Shown: positions 1 to 7,957, numbered from the stretch's first letter. The stretch is 14,671 nucleotides of DNA from an uncultured Porticoccus sp. (GCA_950063125.1 CATLZI010000021.1:1-14671), one strand, 5' to 3'. Notes: generated by a model not told the origin, from the sequence alone. Translations and numbers: made by a program.

Positions 1-473
1 AGGTATTCCGACTGTGCGATCGCATCGTGATTCAGTTCGGTTTCGGACAGGGTTTCACTGATGCCCAGATAGGTGTTCATGGAGCGTTCGGCATCGGGTG
101 TGATCAGTACCAGGCATTTTCCGGTAATACCGTTCGGCAGTTCACCGTTGGTATGGTAATCCACGCCGGCATTGCCCAGGTCATCGAGGTAAAAGCGGCC
201 GTTGTCATCGTCGGCCACCTTGCAGGAGTAGAATGTCTTGCCACCAAAACAGCTAACCGCAATGATGGTGTTGGCAGCGGAGCCGCCGCTCGCTCTGCGG
301 CAGGCCGTCAGGTGATCCGAGAGTTGCTCCACCAGCTCGGACTGGCGTTTCTCATCGACCAGGGTCATGAGTCCCTTGTCAACGCTGAGCTGTTGCAGAT
401 CGTTATCGGTGACTTCTATCTCAGTATCCACCAGCGCGGCGCCGATACCATAGACGTGATATTTCTTTTTCAT
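1..473 (-). CDS. PfkB-family sugar/nucleoside kinase, adenosine kinase-like (N-terminal half; cut by window edge)
   Basis: This is the first 157 codons of a ribokinase/PfkB-family kinase, which transfers ATP phosphate to a ribose-type hydroxyl. The N-terminus MKKKYHVYGIGAALVDTEIE is the typical first strand and substrate-binding turn. GGSAAN at residues 63-68, followed by FGG and a KVADDDNGRF segment, matches the glycine-rich substrate loop and the PfkB signature-1 region. The opening 'YGIGxALVD...KGLMTLVDE' is the pattern I associate with proteins annotated as adenosine kinase in marine gammaproteobacteria; that substrate is inference. The family is about 310-340 residues, so the ATP-binding half and the catalytic Asp lie left of the window. 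The start is ATG at 473-471, with only a weak purine stretch (AGAAA) upstream. It is transcribed divergently from mrcB. Confidence 0.8.
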   Translation of the reverse strand, partial: MKKKYHVYGIGAALVDTEIEVTDNDLQQLSVDKGLMTLVDEKRQSELVEQLSDHLTACRRASGGSAANTIIAVSCFGGKTFYSCKVADDDNGRFYLDDLGNAGVDYHTNGELPNGITGKCLVLITPDAERSMNTYLGISETLSETELNHDAIAQSEY

Positions 474-485
474 AAATTTCTGGCA

Positions 486-513
486 TTGAGAAAATCAAGG
501 GGGCAGCTATTAT
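486..513 (+). promoter_or_regulatory. Putative sigma70 promoter of mrcB-lpoP
   Basis: TTGAGA (486-491, 5/6) and TATTAT (508-513, 5/6) are separated by 16 bases. Transcription would begin near 520, giving a leader of about 65 bases before mrcB. The -10 lies inside the loop of a GC-rich inverted repeat (GGGGCA 500-505, TGCCCC 513-518), and the 8-bp palindrome TGACGTCA (521-528) falls at the predicted start site. Confidence 0.45.
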
Positions 514-528
514 GCCCCGCTGACGTCA
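500..528. repeat. Inverted repeat and palindrome in the mrcB/kinase divergent region
   Basis: GGGGCA (500-505) and TGCCCC (513-518) form a perfect 6-bp inverted repeat with a 7-base spacer. Two bases further on lies the perfect palindrome TGACGTCA (521-528). Both sit on the predicted core promoters of the two divergent genes, so they could be operator half-sites. No regulator is identified and either element could arise by chance. Confidence 0.25.
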
Positions 529-536
529 GGAGTAAA
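509..536 (-). promoter_or_regulatory. Putative sigma70 promoter of the PfkB-family kinase gene
   Basis: Read on the minus strand, a -35-like TTTACT (536-531) is followed after 16 bases by CATAAT (514-509), a 5/6 match to the -10 consensus. The predicted transcript would start near 502 and leave a leader of about 30 bases before the ATG at 473. It overlaps almost base for base with the -10 of the mrcB promoter on the other strand. Found by eye from consensus matching only. Confidence 0.35.
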
Positions 537-585
537 GGTCGCCGGGTACATGCGGTTTTGACGATTTGGTAATTTGCAGGAGAAC

Positions 586-2913
586 ATGGTGGCCAGAAGG
601 CGAAAGAAAAGCAGCAAACGGGTGACCAGGGTACGCAGCGGACGACGCTGGCTAACAGGTTTGCTGATATTGCTAATCCTGATTGCGGCGGTGTCACTGC
701 TGGTGCTCGACGCCATGGTGTACCAGAAGTTTTCCGGGAAAAAATGGTCCCTTGCTTCCCATGTCTACAGCCGGGCGCTGGAGCTGTACCCCGGCCAGGC
801 GCTTGCCCGTACAGATTTGCAGTGGGAGCTGGAGAAGCTGGGTTACCAGCGGGTCGGTGCCGCAAAAAAACCGGGGCAATACAGCGTGGCTGCCGAACGA
901 ATCGAGCTGTTTTCCCGGGGGTTTGAGTTTTGGGATGGCAAGGAATCCCCCCAACTGATGCGGTTGAGTTTTGCCGGCCAGAAAATCCGTGCGCTGACCG
1001 ACGCCACTGGCAATCCTGTTGATCTAGCCCGACTTGAGCCGATGGTGATGGGCGGCATCTACCCTGCCCACAAAGAGGATCGGGAGTTGGTTAAGCTCAG
1101 CCAGTTGCCGCCTTCGCTGGCCGATGCACTGCTGGCTGTGGAGGATCAGAACTTTTACGACCATTATGGCGTTTCTTTTCGGGGCATTGCCCGCGCCATG
1201 CTGGCGAATCTGAAACAGGGCCGTGTGGCCCAGGGTGGCAGTACCTTGACCCAGCAGTTGGTGAAGAATTTCTACCTGAGTCACGAACGCACGCTGTCGC
1301 GGAAACTGATGGAAGTGGTCATGGCTGTCATGCTGGAAATGCATTTCAGCAAGGACGAGATTCTCGAAACCTACATCAATGAAGTCTATCTGGGGCAGTC
1401 AGGTGCTCGAGCGGTGCACGGCTTTGGTTTGGCCAGCCGCCATTATTTCCAGCAGTCGATAACCGATCTGGATGTGCACCAGGTAGCGCTGCTGGTGGGT
1501 ATGGTCAAAGGCGCTTCCTACTCCAATCCGTGGCGTCAGCCGGAGCGGGCCATGGCTCGTCGCAATCTGGTGTTGGGAATGATGGCTGAGCAGGGTTTGC
1601 TGGATGCCGAGAGGGCACGCCTGGCTCAGCAGCAGCCGCTGGATGTGATGGCGCAGTCTGATGGAGGTGGCCGTTGGCAGTACCCGGCGTATCTGGATCT
1701 GGTGAAACGCCAGCTGCGTCAGGATTATAAGGAGTCCGACCTGCAGACCGAGGGGCTGCGGATCTTCACTCACTTTGACCCCCAGGTACAACGCAAGCTG
1801 GAACAGCGGGTGGCCAGCCGTATCGACAACCTTGAATCCGGTTACCGTATCGAGCAGGGCAAGTTGCAGGGCGCCGCCGTGGTTGTCCGGGTCGGAGCCG
1901 GTGAAGTGATCGCCGTGGCCGGTGATCGGCAGGCGGGTTATGCCGGCTTCAACCGCGCCCTGGATGCCCGACGCCAGATCGGTTCCACGATCAAACCGGC
2001 GGTTTATCTCAGTGCCCTGTCCCAGCCATCTCGTTACACCATCGCATCGATGATTGACGATAGCGAGCTATCCGTGAAGCTGCCCAATGGCGATGTCTGG
2101 CAACCAAGGAATTACGAGCGAGAGAGCCACGGCCCGGTGCCGCTCTATGAAGCGCTGGCCAATTCCTATAATCAGGCTACCGCCCGATTGGGGATGGATA
2201 TTGGCGTCGATCGCGTGGCCGAGACGGTCAGGCAGCTGGGTTATCAGGGCTCACTACCGGAACTGCCATCGCTGACCCTGGGGGCTGTGGCCATGTCTCC
2301 TCTGGAGGTCTCCCAGCTTTATCACACGATTGCAGCAAATGGTTTCTACTCGCCACTGCGGGCCATCAATTCGGTATTTACCTCCGTCAATGTGCCACTG
2401 AAGCGCTATCCCTTTGAGGGAGAACAGCGTCTTGATCCAAAATCCATGCACCTGCTGCACTATGCATTGCAGGTTGTCTTGCGCGAGGGTACCGGGAAAA
2501 CGGCCTATCAGCGGTTGCCGGAGGACCTGATGTTGGGTGGAAAAACCGGTACCACTAACGATCAGCGAGACAGCTGGTTTGCCGGCTTCAGCGGCAATTA
2601 TCTGAGCGTGGTCTGGTTGGGGCGGGACGACAATGGCATGATGCCATTGACCGGCGGCACTGGTGCCCTGCAGCTCTGGACCGACATCATGACGACGCTG
2701 GACAATCGCTCCATGGTTTTCAATCAGCCTGAGGGCGTCAGCTATTATTGGGTCGAGCCCGAGGCGGGCCTCCTCAGCAGGGAGGGGTGTGCTGGCGCCA
2801 GGTACCTGCCTTTTATCGATGGCAGCCAGCCCACCCGACAAAGTACCTGTCGTCCGGACAGGATTGATATTGACGGCGTCATGGATTGGTTAAAGGATAA
2901 ATTTCGATGGTAA
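586..2913 (+). CDS. mrcB: Penicillin-binding protein 1B, bifunctional peptidoglycan glycosyltransferase/transpeptidase
   Basis: PBP1B polymerises lipid II into glycan strands and cross-links the stem peptides in the periplasm, anchored in the inner membrane. The 775-residue product has a basic cytoplasmic tail, a membrane helix at about 22-44, then a UB2H-like region (about 65-150), which in the family docks the lipoprotein activator. The GT51 domain follows, with EDQNFYDHYG (catalytic Glu186), GGSTLTQQ (217-224) and ETYINEVYLGQ. The transpeptidase domain has STIK (nucleophile Ser467), SYN (527-529) and KTGTT (653-657). All catalytic motifs are intact. AGGAG at 578-582 is only 3 bases from ATG 586 but 6 from an in-frame GTG at 589, so either could be used; a TTG at 574 precedes the Shine-Dalgarno and is unlikely. 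The gene ends in ATGGTAA, overlapping the next gene. E. coli PBP1B is 844 residues, mainly because of a longer tail. Confidence 0.97.
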   Translation: MVARRRKKSSKRVTRVRSGRRWLTGLLILLILIAAVSLLVLDAMVYQKFSGKKWSLASHVYSRALELYPGQALARTDLQWELEKLGYQRVGAAKKPGQYSVAAERIELFSRGFEFWDGKESPQLMRLSFAGQKIRALTDATGNPVDLARLEPMVMGGIYPAHKEDRELVKLSQLPPSLADALLAVEDQNFYDHYGVSFRGIARAMLANLKQGRVAQGGSTLTQQLVKNFYLSHERTLSRKLMEVVMAVMLEMHFSKDEILETYINEVYLGQSGARAVHGFGLASRHYFQQSITDLDVHQVALLVGMVKGASYSNPWRQPERAMARRNLVLGMMAEQGLLDAERARLAQQQPLDVMAQSDGGGRWQYPAYLDLVKRQLRQDYKESDLQTEGLRIFTHFDPQVQRKLEQRVASRIDNLESGYRIEQGKLQGAAVVVRVGAGEVIAVAGDRQAGYAGFNRALDARRQIGSTIKPAVYLSALSQPSRYTIASMIDDSELSVKLPNGDVWQPRNYERESHGPVPLYEALANSYNQATARLGMDIGVDRVAETVRQLGYQGSLPELPSLTLGAVAMSPLEVSQLYHTIAANGFYSPLRAINSVFTSVNVPLKRYPFEGEQRLDPKSMHLLHYALQVVLREGTGKTAYQRLPEDLMLGGKTGTTNDQRDSWFAGFSGNYLSVVWLGRDDNGMMPLTGGTGALQLWTDIMTTLDNRSMVFNQPEGVSYYWVEPEAGLLSREGCAGARYLPFIDGSQPTRQSTCRPDRIDIDGVMDWLKDKFRW

Positions 2914-3398
2914 ACCCTATCCCTAAAGGCCCCCTGTTGGTGGTGTGGATGGTCGTTGCGCTGGTCAGTGGTTGTGCGCCTGTTTATGCGCCCATCAGTG
3001 AGTCGGGTTCCACCTCGCCATCGGAGTCTACCTCACCGTCGCCAGAAACCGAGCGGTCTCCGCCGGTTGCTGTGCCCGATGACGAGGATCGGCGAATTAC
3101 CCCTTCAGAGCCGGTTCAAGTGGCGCCGGGTGGTGCGGTAAGACGCCTGCTTGAAGAGGCCTGGCGGTACAATAAAGCCGGGGATTACGATCGCTCGAAT
3201 GCCGTGGCTGAGCGAGCGCTACGTATTAATCATACGGAGCCGGAGGTCTATCTCGTGATGGCGTCCAACTATTTTGCCATGACCCGGTTGAGCCTGGCGG
3301 AACAGCTGGCGCGACAGGGACTACCTCTGGCCGGGCGGAATCCGACCGTCAAGGCTGACCTCCAGTCACTGCTCGCGCGCATCAGTGCACTTAAGTAG
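2907..3398 (+). CDS. lpoP: TPR-type outer-membrane lipoprotein, probable PBP1B activator (LpoP-like)
   Basis: The 163-residue product begins with a lipoprotein signal peptide: hydrophobic LLVVWMVVALVSG, then Cys23 in a VSGC lipobox. No Asp follows the Cys (residues +2/+3 are Ala-Pro), which favours outer-membrane sorting. Residues about 29-60 are a Ser/Pro/Glu/Thr-rich flexible linker. From about 77 to the end is a helical TPR-like module (EAWRYNKAGDYDRSNAVAER, then AL.INHTEPEVYLVMASNYF). In Pseudomonas aeruginosa the TPR lipoprotein LpoP, encoded with the PBP1B gene, is known to activate that synthase. The same architecture and position here suggest the same job, with the linker spanning the periplasm to reach UB2H. 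ATG 2907 overlaps the mrcB stop by 7 bases and has AAGGA at 2893-2897 (9-base spacing), so the pair is probably translationally coupled. The functional assignment is inferred from context and architecture. Confidence 0.75.
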   Translation: MVNPIPKGPLLVVWMVVALVSGCAPVYAPISESGSTSPSESTSPSPETERSPPVAVPDDEDRRITPSEPVQVAPGGAVRRLLEEAWRYNKAGDYDRSNAVAERALRINHTEPEVYLVMASNYFAMTRLSLAEQLARQGLPLAGRNPTVKADLQSLLARISALK

Positions 3399-3489
3399 CA
3401 CGACAGTAGCGCGATTTTCTTTGGATGTTGAGATCGACTTGTTTTTCCAGTTATTTCAGAACACTATCAGCATTTAAACAAAATCAAGC

Positions 3490-5769
3490 GTGACCAGCCA
3501 CTCGATGAATAACAGCGGATCGACCGACAACTTGCGAGCATACCCTGACAGGGGGCTGACCGCTGTGCGTGAAATGACGCTGGCTTTCTCGCGGGATGCC
3601 ATTAAAACGTTTCTGCACACCGTCCACGATCGTCTCATCGACTATGCCCAGAAACCCTCTGAAGAAACACGGGGTTTCGAGTTCCTCCATGCAAGGTCGC
3701 AAATCAGCAACCGGCACAATGAAATACTGCGTATTTTCGTGCGCGAGATGGATCGTTATTTTGATCTGTTCGCCTCCGGCGAGTTGCATGATCCCGCAGT
3801 TGAGGGCAGTGGTGATGAAACGCTGGCACTGATGAATCAGGATGTGCTTGAGGAGGATCTGGCGCTGTCGGCAATTCGCACCAGGGCCAGTGTGGATTAT
3901 ACGGAACCGTTGTGGGTGCTGACGCGCCGCATGAGCAGACTGGTCGGGGGAAAAAGCACGGAGCACCGGGTGCCTGTCTCGCCGGGATGTTTCTGTCAGG
4001 CGTTGCAGCGATCCCTTGCGGATATCGATATCGAATTGCCCGTAAAGCTGGTGATTTACAAATTGTTTGACCGCCAGTTTGTCAGGCAACTGGCGGAGCT
4101 CTACGGGCAGTGCTCTGTGAGACTCGAAGAACTCGGTGTGCTTCCGGATCTTCGCTATCAGATCCACAAGGCAAGATCGGCTGACTCTGCCCGGTTCACC
4201 GGGGCGCAGCCGCAACAGCGACGTACCCCTCAGCCGCCGCCATCGCTACAAATCCCGACACTGGAGGGTGTGGTGTCACCTGCCCCGCTGGCGCTGCCCT
4301 CGGAGCAGCTTTCCCCCGCCGAATACCAGAACCAGCTGCTCGACAGCATCCAGCTATTGCAGGATCGCCTGGTGGCTCGAACACCGGGTCAGCGACCTGA
4401 GCCCCCCGGGCAACCACTGCAATATTCGGCGCGTCAGCTGGTTGAGGCGGCGGTTCAATTGCAGCAATTCAATCAGTTGATGGCTGCGGACGTTCTGGAA
4501 ACTGCCCGGGAAATCAAGCCGTTTGACATAGCGAGTGCCAGAGAACAGCTGGTCAGCCAGCTCCAGCAAATCACGGATTCGGAAGAGGCGCCGGCGCTCG
4601 GCACAGACGATGCCCGTATTATCGACCTGGTGGGCATGCTGTTCGAGTACATCCTCAATGATGAGCAGATTCCCGACTGCGTCAAGGCCCTGCTCAGTTA
4701 CCTGCATACACCTTTTTTAAAACTGGCGTTTGCCGAGGCGGACTTTTTCCGCCAGCAGGATCATCCGGCCCGACTGTTGTTGAATGCGTTGGCCGATGCC
4801 GGCGCCAAATGGGTCAGTAACGATGGCTCCTGTGAATTCGACATGCTCGAACAAATCAGAAAAACGGTTCGTTCCGTGCTCGATCATCAGGACGTCGATA
4901 CCCGGTTAATGGCGTCGCTGTTGATGAGCATCAATAGCTTCGTACAGAAAGTAGAGCTGCGGGTGAAGCTGCTGGAGAAACGGGCCATGGAGCAAGCCCG
5001 TGGTGAAGACCAGTTGTATGAAGTCAAACAGCAGGTCAACCGGGAGATTCACCAGCGTGTTGCTGAAAAAGATATCCCCTCCGCTCCCCTATTCTTCCTG
5101 TTGCAGCCCTGGACCGATTACATGGTGCTGGTACTGCTCCGTTTTGGCGATGCCAGTGAAGCCTGGAGACAGAGTCTGGAACTGATTGACGATATGCTCT
5201 GGGGACTCGAGTTGACGGGCGCCGAGAGTGAATGGCGGCGCTGGCGTCAGCATTACCCCTGGATGGAGTCACAAATCCAGAAGGGTTTCGACATGATCGG
5301 CTACGACGCCAATAAAGCGTTCAAGCTGAAGCGCTCCATTGATCGTATTTATCAATTGCGAGAGAAAAATCTGCAGCCAGAGGCCGCACCCGCAGAGCTG
5401 CGCAACAAGCTAGTGCAACTGGCTGAGCGGCGTGCAAATGAGCGCACCCGGTCCACCGATCAGGAGAAGGTCGTGCTGGAAAAATTGCGACTGCTGGAGT
5501 TTGGCAGTTGGTTTCAATTCCGCGACGGGCGCCGTGAAAAAGTGGCCTGGTTTAATCCGGACTCCATGCAGTTTCTATTTGTTGATCAAACAGGCAAGCG
5601 CACCGGCATGAAAAGTGGTCAGCAATTGGCGCAGGCAATACTCACCGGTGATCTACAAATCGTGACAGGCAAAACCAAGCCGTTGGTGGAGCGCACCATG
5701 GAGACCATTTTTAAGGATTTGAACCTGCAGGTTCAGTCAGTTTCCCAGAAGGGCCGCCATGTGGGTTGA
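3490..5769 (+). CDS. DUF1631 family protein, function unknown
   Basis: This 759-residue, mainly helical cytoplasmic-looking protein has no signal peptide or membrane helix. Its layout fits the DUF1631 family: an N-terminal helical region (about 25-230), a Pro/Gln-rich linker near 238-260 (QRRTPQPPPS), a long central helical domain with acidic and Leu-rich helices, and a conserved C-terminal module from about 669 (LEFGSWFQFRDGRREKVAWF, then QFLFVDQTGKRTG). That last part looks like a small beta domain comparable to PilZ-type barrels, which is my inference. The biochemical role is unknown. The start is uncertain: GTG 3490 or ATG 3505, neither with a clear Shine-Dalgarno. The 91-base gap upstream holds a weak TTGAGA (3428-3433) without a good -10. 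The 3' end overlaps the PilZ gene by 11 bases, so the two are probably made together. Confidence 0.8.
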   Translation: MTSHSMNNSGSTDNLRAYPDRGLTAVREMTLAFSRDAIKTFLHTVHDRLIDYAQKPSEETRGFEFLHARSQISNRHNEILRIFVREMDRYFDLFASGELHDPAVEGSGDETLALMNQDVLEEDLALSAIRTRASVDYTEPLWVLTRRMSRLVGGKSTEHRVPVSPGCFCQALQRSLADIDIELPVKLVIYKLFDRQFVRQLAELYGQCSVRLEELGVLPDLRYQIHKARSADSARFTGAQPQQRRTPQPPPSLQIPTLEGVVSPAPLALPSEQLSPAEYQNQLLDSIQLLQDRLVARTPGQRPEPPGQPLQYSARQLVEAAVQLQQFNQLMAADVLETAREIKPFDIASAREQLVSQLQQITDSEEAPALGTDDARIIDLVGMLFEYILNDEQIPDCVKALLSYLHTPFLKLAFAEADFFRQQDHPARLLLNALADAGAKWVSNDGSCEFDMLEQIRKTVRSVLDHQDVDTRLMASLLMSINSFVQKVELRVKLLEKRAMEQARGEDQLYEVKQQVNREIHQRVAEKDIPSAPLFFLLQPWTDYMVLVLLRFGDASEAWRQSLELIDDMLWGLELTGAESEWRRWRQHYPWMESQIQKGFDMIGYDANKAFKLKRSIDRIYQLREKNLQPEAAPAELRNKLVQLAERRANERTRSTDQEKVVLEKLRLLEFGSWFQFRDGRREKVAWFNPDSMQFLFVDQTGKRTGMKSGQQLAQAILTGDLQIVTGKTKPLVERTMETIFKDLNLQVQSVSQKGRHVG

Positions 5770-6139
5770 GCAGGAGCGCAGGTGCTCAACGCGCCACCAG
5801 CTGAATGTTCAGGTTGACGTGGTCGATCAGTTCAGCAGAGGTTTGCTCGGCATGCTGGTGGATGTTCATCTTGAGGGGTTTCTGATGATGGGCGAGCTGT
5901 CTTTCCGGCCGGACCGGCTCTATCAGGTGGCTCTGGTCGCCCATGCCCCCGATCATCAGCTCGAGGTTATTCCGATGGGAATTGATTGTCTGTGGACCCG
6001 GGCCATGGGGCAGCAGGACAGGGTTTGGGCGGGCTGTCAGATCATTGATCTTGCCCCGCAGGCCGGGGAACAGCTTGCGCAATTGATTGAAACCTTTGCT
6101 ACCGATCGCTCGGCTCACGCAGACCGGGCGCTCTATTGA
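5759..6139 (+). CDS. Small PilZ-domain protein, possible c-di-GMP receptor with a variant second motif
   Basis: The 126-residue product is a stand-alone PilZ domain by layout. The N-terminal RRCSTR gives the RxxxR c-di-GMP motif (Arg8, Arg12) just before the first beta strands. About 30 residues later the second motif, normally [D/N]xSxxG, reads DVHLEG (39-44): Asp and Gly are present but the Ser is His. The rest alternates short beta strands (YQVALVAHA, HQLEVIPMGIDCLW, VWAGCQIIDL) and ends with a helix (EQLAQLIETFA), as in PilZ folds. Family knowledge says PilZ proteins bind c-di-GMP and pass the signal to partner proteins; the partner here may be the overlapping DUF1631 protein. Whether the altered motif still binds is open. 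ATG 5759 has AAGGG 6-10 bases upstream. Its stop overlaps the convergent methyltransferase gene by 7 bases. Confidence 0.72.
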   Translation: MWVEQERRCSTRHQLNVQVDVVDQFSRGLLGMLVDVHLEGFLMMGELSFRPDRLYQVALVAHAPDHQLEVIPMGIDCLWTRAMGQQDRVWAGCQIIDLAPQAGEQLAQLIETFATDRSAHADRALY

Positions 6140-7206
6140 CGACGACTGGCTGACCGGGTCAACAGCATCAGCTTGAAACTGCGGTTTTCATCGAACTTTT
6201 CTACGTTGAAGTCCGCCTCCGCAAAACGCTCCAGTGGCACGAAACGATTCACCACAAACAGCGCACGTCCGCCGCTGCGAAGCAGCCTGTGGCAACTGCT
6301 GACAAAGCGTCTGGTCAGTCCGTGGTCGGTGTTGAAGCCCTGGTGAAAGGGTGGATTGCAAATCACGGCATCGAAGCGCTGTGTCAGACTGTCCCCGCAG
6401 TTCGATGCGACGACCGCGCCTTTAATCTGCTGTTCAGTAAAGTTTCTCTGGCACGAGGCAACGGCGGCGGCATTGTTGTCAGTGGCGGTGATTTCGGCAT
6501 CGGTCAACTGTGCCGCCATGACAGAGAGATAGCCGTAGCCGCAGCCGAGATCAAGAATGCTGGTTGGCGGCCGATCGAGGCTCTGGAAAAAATCCTTCAG
6601 GTGTGCCGCCAGAAAAGCACTGCCCTGGTCAACCTTATGCCAGCCGAACTGCCCGGGTTTGCTGAACAGCAGCCTGTCCTGCCAGGCGACACAGGGCCTG
6701 ATCAGTGGATATTGCTGGTCATCCAGAGCCGGTTCTGTGGAGGTCAGATGATGGATGCGGGCTCGGTAGAGGGCGCCCTGCTTTTCCGGACGCTGCTGAT
6801 CACCAAAATAGTGCCCTGCTTTTTCGGCATAGGTCTTGATGCCATCGTTTTTCGCACCGGTCATGGTCAGTACGCCCCCGGCTGGAAGCAGACGGCGTGC
6901 CTGGTTGATGATGTGGTGCACAATCGGTTTTTCCTTGGACACCCGATAGAGGATCTGGCTGAAACTGCCATCCGCGAAATGGCTGAAGTCAAAATCGCTG
7001 AATTCACTGTCAATACCCTGTGCACGACTGCTTTCGTAGAGGTCGTGGCGATTGGTTACCAGCAGGACGTCCCGATTTTGCAGTTCGTTCAGTGGCGCAT
7101 CGTGCAGGTTCTCGTCAGTCACCAACAGTTGCCGGCCCGACTCCTGTCGGAGCGGATCGAGCAATAATTGAAAGGCGGGATCAGTCAAGGGTGTTTGCGC
7201 TCGCAA
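6133..7206 (-). CDS. rsmC: RsmC-like rRNA (guanine-N2)-methyltransferase
   Basis: This is a class I SAM-dependent methyltransferase of the RsmC/RlmG group, which methylates guanine N2 in rRNA (RsmC: 16S G1207; RlmG: 23S G1835). The 357-residue protein has the two-domain form: a degenerate N-terminal methyltransferase-like half (1-170) and an active C-terminal half with SAM motif I DLGCGYGYLS (219-228), the acidic ATDNNA segment near 241 and the catalytic NPPFHQG (284-290). The ASN...FDAVICNPPFHQG spacing and the GW..VDQGSAFL segment (188-199) look closer to RsmC than RlmG, but RlmG remains possible. The start is unclear. The longest frame begins at TTG 7206, and another TTG at 7188 overlaps the rsuA stop (TTGACTGA); neither has a good Shine-Dalgarno, so coupling to rsuA is likely. 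It is the third gene of a minus-strand cluster. Confidence 0.85.
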   Translation of the reverse strand: MRAQTPLTDPAFQLLLDPLRQESGRQLLVTDENLHDAPLNELQNRDVLLVTNRHDLYESSRAQGIDSEFSDFDFSHFADGSFSQILYRVSKEKPIVHHIINQARRLLPAGGVLTMTGAKNDGIKTYAEKAGHYFGDQQRPEKQGALYRARIHHLTSTEPALDDQQYPLIRPCVAWQDRLLFSKPGQFGWHKVDQGSAFLAAHLKDFFQSLDRPPTSILDLGCGYGYLSVMAAQLTDAEITATDNNAAAVASCQRNFTEQQIKGAVVASNCGDSLTQRFDAVICNPPFHQGFNTDHGLTRRFVSSCHRLLRSGGRALFVVNRFVPLERFAEADFNVEKFDENRSFKLMLLTRSASRRQ

Positions 7207-7897
7207 TTTCGGTTTTTGTCAGTGCCCGGTATTCGCCGGGCTCAAGGGTGCTATCCAGCTCAATGCCCCCTACGCGGAGTCGGTGCAGTCCAATAACGCT
7301 GTTGCCGAGGGAGGCGAACATACGCTTGACCTGATGGTATTTGCCTTCGCTGATAGTGAGCAGCGCCTCGGTGTTGTCGATGAATTCCAGCGTGGCTGGT
7401 AGACAGCGGCGTTTTTCCCCCGCCAGCCATAGCCCATTGGCAAATTTTCCGATGATGTCTGTATCGAGGGGCTCGGCGACCATGACCCGATATGTCTTCA
7501 GACATTGGCTGCGGGGCGAAGTAACCCGGTGGTTCCATTGACCATCATCCGTGATCAGTAGCAGACCGGTGGCATCGATATCGAGGCGACCGGCAATTTG
7601 CAATTGATCCGGCCGTGGTTCATCCAGCAAATCCAGTGCGGTCGGGTGCTTGCCGTCCCTTGTGACAGATACCACCCCGGCAGGTTTGTGCAACATGAAA
7701 TAGCGTGCCACAGGTTTGCTGACAGGGTGCTCATCCACACAAATCCTGGCGTCATCTCCGATGGTCAAGCCCGGGTCGCGGGCAATTATTCCCTCGACTT
7801 TTACCCTGTTGGCCCTGATCAGGTGCTTGACCTGGGAGCGGCTGAAGTCGGTGGCATTGCTGATGAATTTGTCTAATCGCAAGCGTGTGGCAGCCAT
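7181..7897 (-). CDS. rsuA: 16S rRNA pseudouridine(516) synthase RsuA
   Basis: RsuA isomerises U516 of 16S rRNA to pseudouridine in the cytoplasm. The 238-residue product (E. coli 231) has an N-terminal S4 RNA-binding domain (RLRLDKFISN... to about 60), then the catalytic domain with RYFMLHKPAGVVS (65-77), GRLDIDATGLLLITDDGQW with catalytic Asp106, SPRSQCLKTY, and ISEGKYHQVKRMFASLGN near the C-terminus. Similarity to RsuA, rather than RluB/E/F, runs along the whole length, including the ending LEPGEYRALTKTEI. I chose ATG 7897, which gives the standard MxxxRLDKFIS start and has AGGG about 8 bases upstream; an upstream extension to 7942 is in frame but unlike the family. It lies 60 bases after the HAD gene and overlaps the rsmC-like gene. 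Confidence 0.93.
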   Translation of the reverse strand: MAATRLRLDKFISNATDFSRSQVKHLIRANRVKVEGIIARDPGLTIGDDARICVDEHPVSKPVARYFMLHKPAGVVSVTRDGKHPTALDLLDEPRPDQLQIAGRLDIDATGLLLITDDGQWNHRVTSPRSQCLKTYRVMVAEPLDTDIIGKFANGLWLAGEKRRCLPATLEFIDNTEALLTISEGKYHQVKRMFASLGNSVIGLHRLRVGGIELDSTLEPGEYRALTKTEIASANTLD

Positions 7898-7957
7898 TGG
7901 TGAATACCCTGCAAGTGTGCTGGATGGGCGACGTCCGGGCAATGCCCTGTCGGCGGG

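Noticed and set aside
27..572. A 181-codon plus-strand frame at the left edge
   Set aside because: It is the antisense of the PfkB-family kinase, whose conserved GGSAAN and N-terminal motifs decide the coding strand.
3484..4215. A 243-codon minus-strand frame over the start of the DUF1631 gene
   Set aside because: It shadows the DUF1631 frame and is rich in Arg/His/Gln with no coherent fold or Shine-Dalgarno.
6120..6145. A possible terminator between the convergent PilZ and rsmC-like genes
   Set aside because: The two genes overlap by 7 bases and no stem-loop with a T-run is visible.
6289..7167. A 292-codon plus-strand frame across the rsmC-like gene
   Set aside because: The minus strand carries the complete methyltransferase motifs. 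The plus frame has no recognisable domain or start signal.
7898..7942. A 15-codon N-terminal extension of rsuA
   Set aside because: It lacks similarity to RsuA, and the AGGG Shine-Dalgarno fits ATG 7897, which gives the family-standard N-terminus.
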